Below, piece after piece: positions 58,410-64,000 of a DNA stretch of 64,000 nt (position 1 is the first letter of the stretch; every line of letters begins with the position of its first letter). Below the pieces are notes generated by a model. That model searched no databases. It saw nothing but the letters and a program-made list of their open reading frames with translations, and was not told where the DNA came from. Position numbers and translations under genes: made by a program. The stretch is from Arenicola marina (taxonomy: Eukaryota > Annelida > Polychaeta > Arenicolidae): the NCBI GenBank assembly GCA_964019135.1, contig OZ025253.1, positions 37,994,548 to 38,058,547 on the forward strand, in the 5' to 3' direction.

Positions 58410-59974
58410 TGTGTAAGTTGGAACTTTATTATACTGAAAGGCTATCGGCCCATTGTATATATAATAAACAAAAAATAACGAAAACAGTGGGATATACTAT
58501 CAATATACATATACATATTACTCGCTGAAGTCGTGCAGTATGAAGACGTGGTAAACAAATGCAGCCAGATTAAGATGGTGATTCTTAGTTAAGGCGGTGG
58601 ATAGTAATGAAATAAACCCATGCTGGGACTTTACATGATACGGTATATACTGTTCTCTGAGTTCTTGGTAAAGCGGACATTGGATTAAAAAACGGTACTC
58701 ATCTTCAACAACCTCGTTATCTTTAGACAGGCAATAGTTGCACAGGCGGAGACTTCTGTGAGTTTGCCCTTTCATCCTTTCAATACGTAACAAATGGGCA
58801 GAACATCGATATTTAGTTAATGCCATACGGTCCTTTGGAAGCCGTATGTACACAAAAGGTTTTCAATTTTTGCAGACCAAGTTTGTTTTCCAGTGGCTGC
58901 CAAGCGAGACACAATTTCACAGCATGACTTTGTATTTCGAGAGGCATCGCTTTGCACCACACGCAACCACAACATGATGCATTTTGTCATGTAGTTAGTA
59001 CTAAGTGGCATTCGTCCGCATTCTCTAAAGACGGCACAAGATGGAGTTAGGGGAGGCCAACACAAGTACCTTTTACAGAACTGAACATGCAAAGTCTCTA
59101 TATCGCTTTGACACTCGACGCCCCATATACCGCATAGAATAATAGGAAGGACAATTTTATCGAACAAATCGAAGCAGATATTTGGAGGAATAAAACCACA
59201 CTGCGACATCACATTTCTCACCAAAAACACACCTTTGTTTCCCTGTAGGACTAGTGTCTTTAACGCCCTCGCCCAGCTTAATGTTGATGAAATACTATAC
59301 CCAAATACTTATAAAATGAGAATTTTTTCGAAGCTGACCATCGATGTACCACTTCTCGTTTTGCCGCAGACGTCCGCCATTTCTAAGTACACGAATTTTA
59401 GTCTTATTCATGTTAATTTTAACCCCGTAATCCTTGCAATATTTGCCCAGTACGTCTAATTGCCTTTGTAACCTGCCAGCAGTATCGTTTACTAGAGCTA
59501 GGTCATCAACATACATTAGTACAAATATTCCTGGGTGAATTTCATCGAGGTACACGCCATCGCAGAAATGACTTCTAAGCCGGTTTAACAATTCATTTAT
59601 ATATAATGCAAAAAGAAAAGGGGTTAGCATGCATCCCTGACGGGTTCCCACCTTAAATTCAAAATAATCTGATAGACCTTCCTGGGTTTTTACACAGTAC
59701 TTAAGAGAGGAATACATCGATCTAAGAACAGATAACACCTTTCCGCGAGTACCTTCTTTCAGCATCCTATACCACCAGGGCGACGAGTGGGGAATCGAAT
59801 CGAAAGCTTTTGCGAAGTCAATAAACGCGCAGAAAAATCTACCACCTTTTTTGCATAGCTATTTTTCCGTTATAGCGTACAACGCAAATATGTGATCAAC
59901 CGTGGAACGACCTTTGCGATAAGCCGCCTGACTCTCTTTAATCTTATAATCCGTTTCTGCCCATATCTTGAGCC
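58410..59974 (-). mobile_element. LINE inserted into the first LINE, with 8-bp target duplication
   Basis: Minus-strand polymerase motifs in order: AAYRKGRSTVDHIFAL, AFIDFAKAFDSI, GTRQGCMLTPFLFALYINEL and YVDDLAL. A C-terminal part follows with WGVECQSDIETLHVQFCKRY and a Cys-rich segment (RLCNYCLSKDNEVVEDEYRF, IQCPLY), ending at about 58,519. AATTGTTT lies on both sides (58,402-58,409 and 59,975-59,982). At least one in-frame stop follows ITEK and several frame changes separate the coding blocks, so it is dead. The 5' part is missing. Clade uncertain (I/R1-like). Confidence 0.85.
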
Positions 59975-59982
59975 AATTGTTT

Positions 59983-60340
59983 AAAAGATGTATAAAGATA
60001 TTAAAGCTTGTTTCATTAACAACCGTTCGACATCCAAATATTTCGCTCTATCCAGGGGTCTTCGACAAGGTTGCCCGTTGTCCCTTCATTTATTCCTGCT
60101 GGTGGTCGAGACCCTTGCTATAAAAGTAAGGCCAGACCCGGGCATAGTTGGTATTAGAGTCCTGATGTGGAGATCAAAATGGTTCAATACGCGGATGACA
60201 CGGTATTGCTGGTATCACATTCGGAAGAAACCTTTTGCGTGTATAACAGACATTCGATGATTTTCATCTTGCGTCGGATCTCAAAGTAAATTACGAGAAA
60301 TGTGTCGTCCTACCAATTGGCATATTACGTGATAACCTTA
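59983..60340 (+). mobile_element. LINE (Tx1/L1-like), 3' piece after the nested insertion
   Basis: Resumes YKDIKACFINNRSTSKYFAL, then SRGLRQGCPLSLHLFLLVVE and, after a frame change, MVQYADDTVLL, the catalytic YADD motif. It then decays. It continues the element at 57,945 in sense and motif order. Confidence 0.85.
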
Positions 60341-60355
60341 AAAAATTCGCACAAG

Positions 60356-60414
60356 CACAAATACGTCGACTAATATATTTTTTAGCTATATTGGTTTCAA
60401 CTTGATATCACATG
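60356..60414. repeat. Direct duplicate flanking the nested LINE block, right copy
   Basis: Partner of 57,557-57,623. Confidence 0.6.
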
Positions 60415-60419
60415 CTACG

Positions 60420-61810
60420 TTCCATATATAGCCGGTATTTTCCTCTCCGCCCCACTGTCGTTCCTTTCCACGATTTGTAGAGAAGTACTTTCAGAAAGTC
60501 GATCCGGATTTATCTGTTACCTCAGACAAATTACGTCACGTAGAGACTGGGATGTTTGTGTAAGCTATGCTAAGTCTGAGCCACCTGAGGTAATTTGTAT
60601 GGCTATGTACGCGGTTGCGAGCTGTGGGGAAAGAAATATGCCGTTATCACCGGACATTTCCAGACATATACTTTTGTCGACACCGGACACGTCATTTCCA
60701 GACATCTCTAGACATGTACCTTTTGTCGACACGTCAGACCTTACCTTTGTTATTTTAATCATATTTTAGTTATATTTTAATTATAATAATTTTTTGCGAA
60801 ACATGTATTTACATATGTAACACTATTTAATCTTACATCCGTGGTGGCTGTCGGTTGCTGTAAACCACCAGGTAAAACGACCTTGACGCTGTGGCCTGTT
60901 TCGAAGGCGTGCCTGGTACATGGTGTCCTATTTTCGTGGAGGTTGATCCAGCTCAGGTCAAGGTGTCCCACATCCCCAGCATCAGCTAATCACGTGGTGT
61001 CCCACGACCGGGAGATTGTCTCAGAAAGATTTTTGGGTCGCGGTTTGTAGACCACTGTCTCTGTTTTTAGCAGACTCAAGGCCACATGGCTTTCCTTGTT
61101 CCATTGTGTAACTAGGGGAAATGATAAGCGATACACCAGCCGGGTAGCAGGGCAATTGTTCCTGCCTCATGAATACCTCACGTTATCGGCTTGACAGGAA
61201 AGACAAATGAGAATTAACCTATAGAAAGAGAGGAAGGAGTCAGGAATGTTAGCTTGGGTGTTTTCGACAACAACAGATACAGGTCCCACCAGCTGTGTAC
61301 CGGAAGTAAGCACTCCTAATCGAGTCAGGATCCAGTCAGAATCCAGTCAGAGTGAGGTCAGACTGGGGTGAGATAAAACTACCTAGATGGAGAGGCTCTT
61401 GACCGGTTGCCTGCGCGGATCCAGAGAGCCAAGACAAGGGAGTGGGAGGGACAGCCGGTCACTTACTGAGTACGTACCAGTCGCCTGCGAGTGTTCTTTT
61501 ACGATTTGATGTACTCGTATTGTAACGGAACTGTGGCACTAAGCAAGCGCAACAAAATGGAGAACTTTTAAATCAATATTATTATTATTAACGGTGGTGA
61601 ACCTCAAGTCCAGAAGACGGAACAAGCTCTGCCCGAACCGACGTCTCGGCGAAGCAACGAGAAGTACTAAGAAAAATGATGATATATAAATATTTCAATA
61701 ACTTTAATATTTATAAAAGCTTGACCCTATCAGACCAATGGGTCAGCGACTTTACACATCTCTAGACGTATGCCTTTTGTCGATACATATTTTGTAGACA
61801 AATATTCATG
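60420..61810. other. Stretch without recognised genes
   Basis: Contains two copies of a GACATCTCTAGACATGTAC / TTTTGTCGACAC motif (60,655-60,735), with a third related one at 61,755. A minus frame with TRHAFETGHS (60,777-60,971) is not identified. Confidence 0.45.
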
Positions 61811-61814
61811 ATCT

Positions 61815-62148
61815 CTTGTCGCTGGTGGCGATGAGTGACCGGCCGTGGTCGCGATGGGTGACCGGCCACTAGTCGTGATAGGTCACCGGCCGCTGGTCGA
61901 GATGGGTGACCGTCCACTGGTCGCGATGGGTGACCCGTTGCTAGTCCCGATGGGTGACCGGCCGTTGGTTGCGATGGGTGACCGGCCGCTAGTCGCGATG
62001 GGTGACCGGCCGCTGGTCGCGATGGGTGACCGTCCACTGGTCGCGATAGGTGACCGACAGCCAGTCGCGATAAGTGACCGGCCACTGGTCGCGATGTGTG
62101 GCCGGCCGCTGTTCGCGATGAGTGACCGGCCGCTGGTCGCGATGGTGA
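61815..62148 (+). repeat. 24-bp minisatellite
   Basis: About 14 copies of a 24-base unit with GCGATGGGTGACCGGCCGCT and GGTC. The length is a multiple of three and frames are open on both strands, without coding evidence. Confidence 0.92.
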
Positions 62149-62149
62149 T

Positions 62150-62695
62150 CAGTCACTCCGGGTGAATGCAAAGCTGGACCTCTGGATCAGTCACTCCGGG
62201 TGAGGACATACCTGGGCATCTGGATCAGTCACTCTGGGTAGAAGCAAAGCTGGACCCCTGGATCAGTCACTACGGGTTTGGGCAGAGCTGGGCTTCTGGA
62301 TCAGTCACTACCGGTGAGGGCACAGTTGGACCTCTGGATCGGTCACTCCGGATGAGGGCAGAACTAGGTCTGTGGATTAGTCACTCCAAGTGAGGGAAGA
62401 GCCGGGCCTCTAGATCAGTCAGTCCGGGTGAGGACAGAGCTGAGCCTCTTGATCAGTCACTCCGGGTGAGGGCAGAGCTGGACCTCTGGATCAATCACTC
62501 CGGGTGAGGGCAGAGCTGGATCTCTATGTAGATCAGTTACTCTGAATGGGGGCAGAGCTGGACCTCTGGATCAGTCACACTTGGGGAGAACAGGACTGGA
62601 CCTCTGGATCATTCACTCATCTTGAGAGCAGAGCTGTACCTCTTGATCAGTTACTCCGGATGAGGACCGAGTCAGCCTCAGGATCAGTCACTCCG
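62150..62695 (+). repeat. 38-bp minisatellite, second locus
   Basis: About 14 degenerate copies of the unit with GGATCAGTCACTCCGGGTG, the same family and orientation as the array at 43,470-43,664. It directly follows the 24-bp array and ends in a poly-G tract. Confidence 0.92.
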
Positions 62696-62699
62696 GTGG

Positions 62700-63250
62700 G
62701 GGGGTGGGGGGGTTGGGGGGGGGTTGGGGGAAATTCCTGTCGCATGTCGATGTTAGGAAGCGGTCCATGTCGCATGTGGAGTTGAAGAAGAGGTCCAAGT
62801 CGCGTGTCGCTAGGTGAAAAACCGTATCGGGACTGTCGCTGAATGGTACCAAGCATCAAACACCAGACGGTCCCTTTCTGCATTGGCCGTAGATATATAA
62901 TACGCGGAATTTAAAAAAAGAATCTAATCGAAGATATATTGGCAGTTTGGCAGACGTACATGCCCTATGTAAATCGGCCGTTGTTGATATTTTGCTCGGT
63001 GAGCAAACACTAACGAAGAGTAGTAAAGAATCACTTTCCCTGTCTGAACCACCCACCCCTCTCCACCTCATGTGCTATACCGCCACCCCGACACCCACCC
63101 ACTGTCTCCCCTCTTCGGCCCTTCGTCATAACATCGCAAAACCATACGCCGAGTTTAGGGGCCTACTGTCGTTCACGACCGGCGCTCGTATTCTGTATGC
63201 ATCTTAAGTCTAAGTTTTATCTACGTTTGTGAACACGTATCCTGCATACA
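62700..63250. other. Stretch without recognised genes
   Basis: A short repeat of TCGCATGT-type motifs (62,740-62,810) and an unremarkable 86-codon plus frame (62,947-63,207) of unknown nature. Confidence 0.4.
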
Positions 63251-63252
63251 TC

Positions 63253-63845
63253 TTAACCCATTTGACGCTAGCGTCCTATATATAGAACGTTCAAGTGTGA
63301 GCTACGTGCTGATATATAACAGACAGCGTAGTGACAGTCTTTCCATTCGAAGGTTGGCATTTGTATCAGCTGTTTTCTCGGCTTTTATGCCTCCATCTCG
63401 TTCTGAAAATGATATTACTTGATAGTCAATATATTTATCTGTACTAAATGGGTTTTAGTTTTTAGAAAATCCCGTTAACCTGTGATAAGCCGTTGAAAAT
63501 TATGCAGCTGTAAATCAGTATACGCCTTTTGCATGCTATGCAGCGCAGAGCGAGCTAGAGTTCACCTGAAACATGTGCTTGCCAGACGTTCCCCTAGAAC
63601 GGTCTATTGTCGTGGGACATTTGACATTCACCGAAGTTTTTGCTGTACCGTGGGACACACTTTGAGGATCGTAACCAATTTACTGAAACACGTTTTATTG
63701 TTTCTATTTATGGTGTTTTCTTCTAATGTTATCCGCCAAACAGAATGTATTTTTTGTCAGTTCTGAGATGCTAAGTTAGACTATGGAAACTTTCGTCGCA
63801 CAGTTGGTGTCCTGAATATAGGACGGTAGGAGCGAGAGGCCACGT
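63253..63845. mobile_element. Possible piggyBac-type element end
   Basis: TTAA at 63,253 is followed by CCCATTTGACGCTAGCGTCC and TATATATAG. CCC after TTAA and a subterminal palindrome are typical of piggyBac ends. An inverted match (GTCCTGAATATAGGACG at about 63,810) lies inside. The other terminus is not seen, so it may lie beyond the window. Confidence 0.35.
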
Positions 63846-64000
63846 GTATTTCCCGCCATGGCCTCATTACTTGATAGTAAGGCCAGTGCCAGGGCCTGTC
63901 GCGGACTGGTTGGCCCCTTATTTCGTTTCACTAATTTAGGCAAAATATTGTTCAGGGAGGGGAGGAGTTGGTCTGCTTGGAGGAAGGGTGAGGGGGGGGG

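Noticed and set aside
60777-60971. A GIY-YIG-like endonuclease remnant suggested by TRHAFETGHS.
   Set aside because: Only a short histidine-containing motif matches; there are no catalytic motifs and no linked polymerase.

Overview
This window is animal nuclear DNA. It has spliced chordate-like genes with GT-AG introns, tRNA-derived SINEs, truncated LINEs and very long minisatellites. The two recognisable genes resemble human proteins over whole exons, and the minisatellites sit at intron ends. I infer an invertebrate deuterostome, most likely a lancelet (amphioxus); the species is not proven by the sequence.

Layout, left to right. Bases 1-27,838 are one minisatellite of about 457 units of 61 bp. 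It runs into an exon of SLC35F6 (plus strand), and the last 27 bases of every unit are the first 27 bases of that exon. The final SLC35F6 exon lies at 29,441-29,799 after a short intron filled with tandem SINE heads. From 29,800 to 35,580 there are small duplications and SINEs and no convincing gene. Bases 35,585-41,440 are an 18-bp minisatellite whose unit reads like a splice donor. It is followed by an isolated ankyrin exon fragment, a 36-bp minisatellite and a 1,051-bp TTAA-flanked terminal-inverted-repeat (TIR) element.

From 43,610 to 55,637 the minus strand carries the last exons of a mitochondrial carrier of the SLC25A34/SLC25A35 type. Its last intron is about 10.2 kb. It holds a 37-bp minisatellite starting near its 5' splice site, a 376-bp alternating purine-pyrimidine microsatellite, a 22-bp minisatellite, and a 58-bp minisatellite near its 3' end. 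The penultimate coding exon is split by a 1,250-bp TIR element that carries a consensus splice donor in its terminal repeat and a LINE fragment inside. The rest, to 64,000, is repeat-rich: a nested pair of LINEs, two minisatellites and a possible piggyBac-type end.

The strongest theme is that minisatellites and mobile elements meet splice sites. One array is built from a 3' splice junction, one begins at a donor, one supplies the end of a coding exon, and one transposon has split an exon in a way that may act as a new intron. I cannot tell from sequence alone whether any of this affects splicing.
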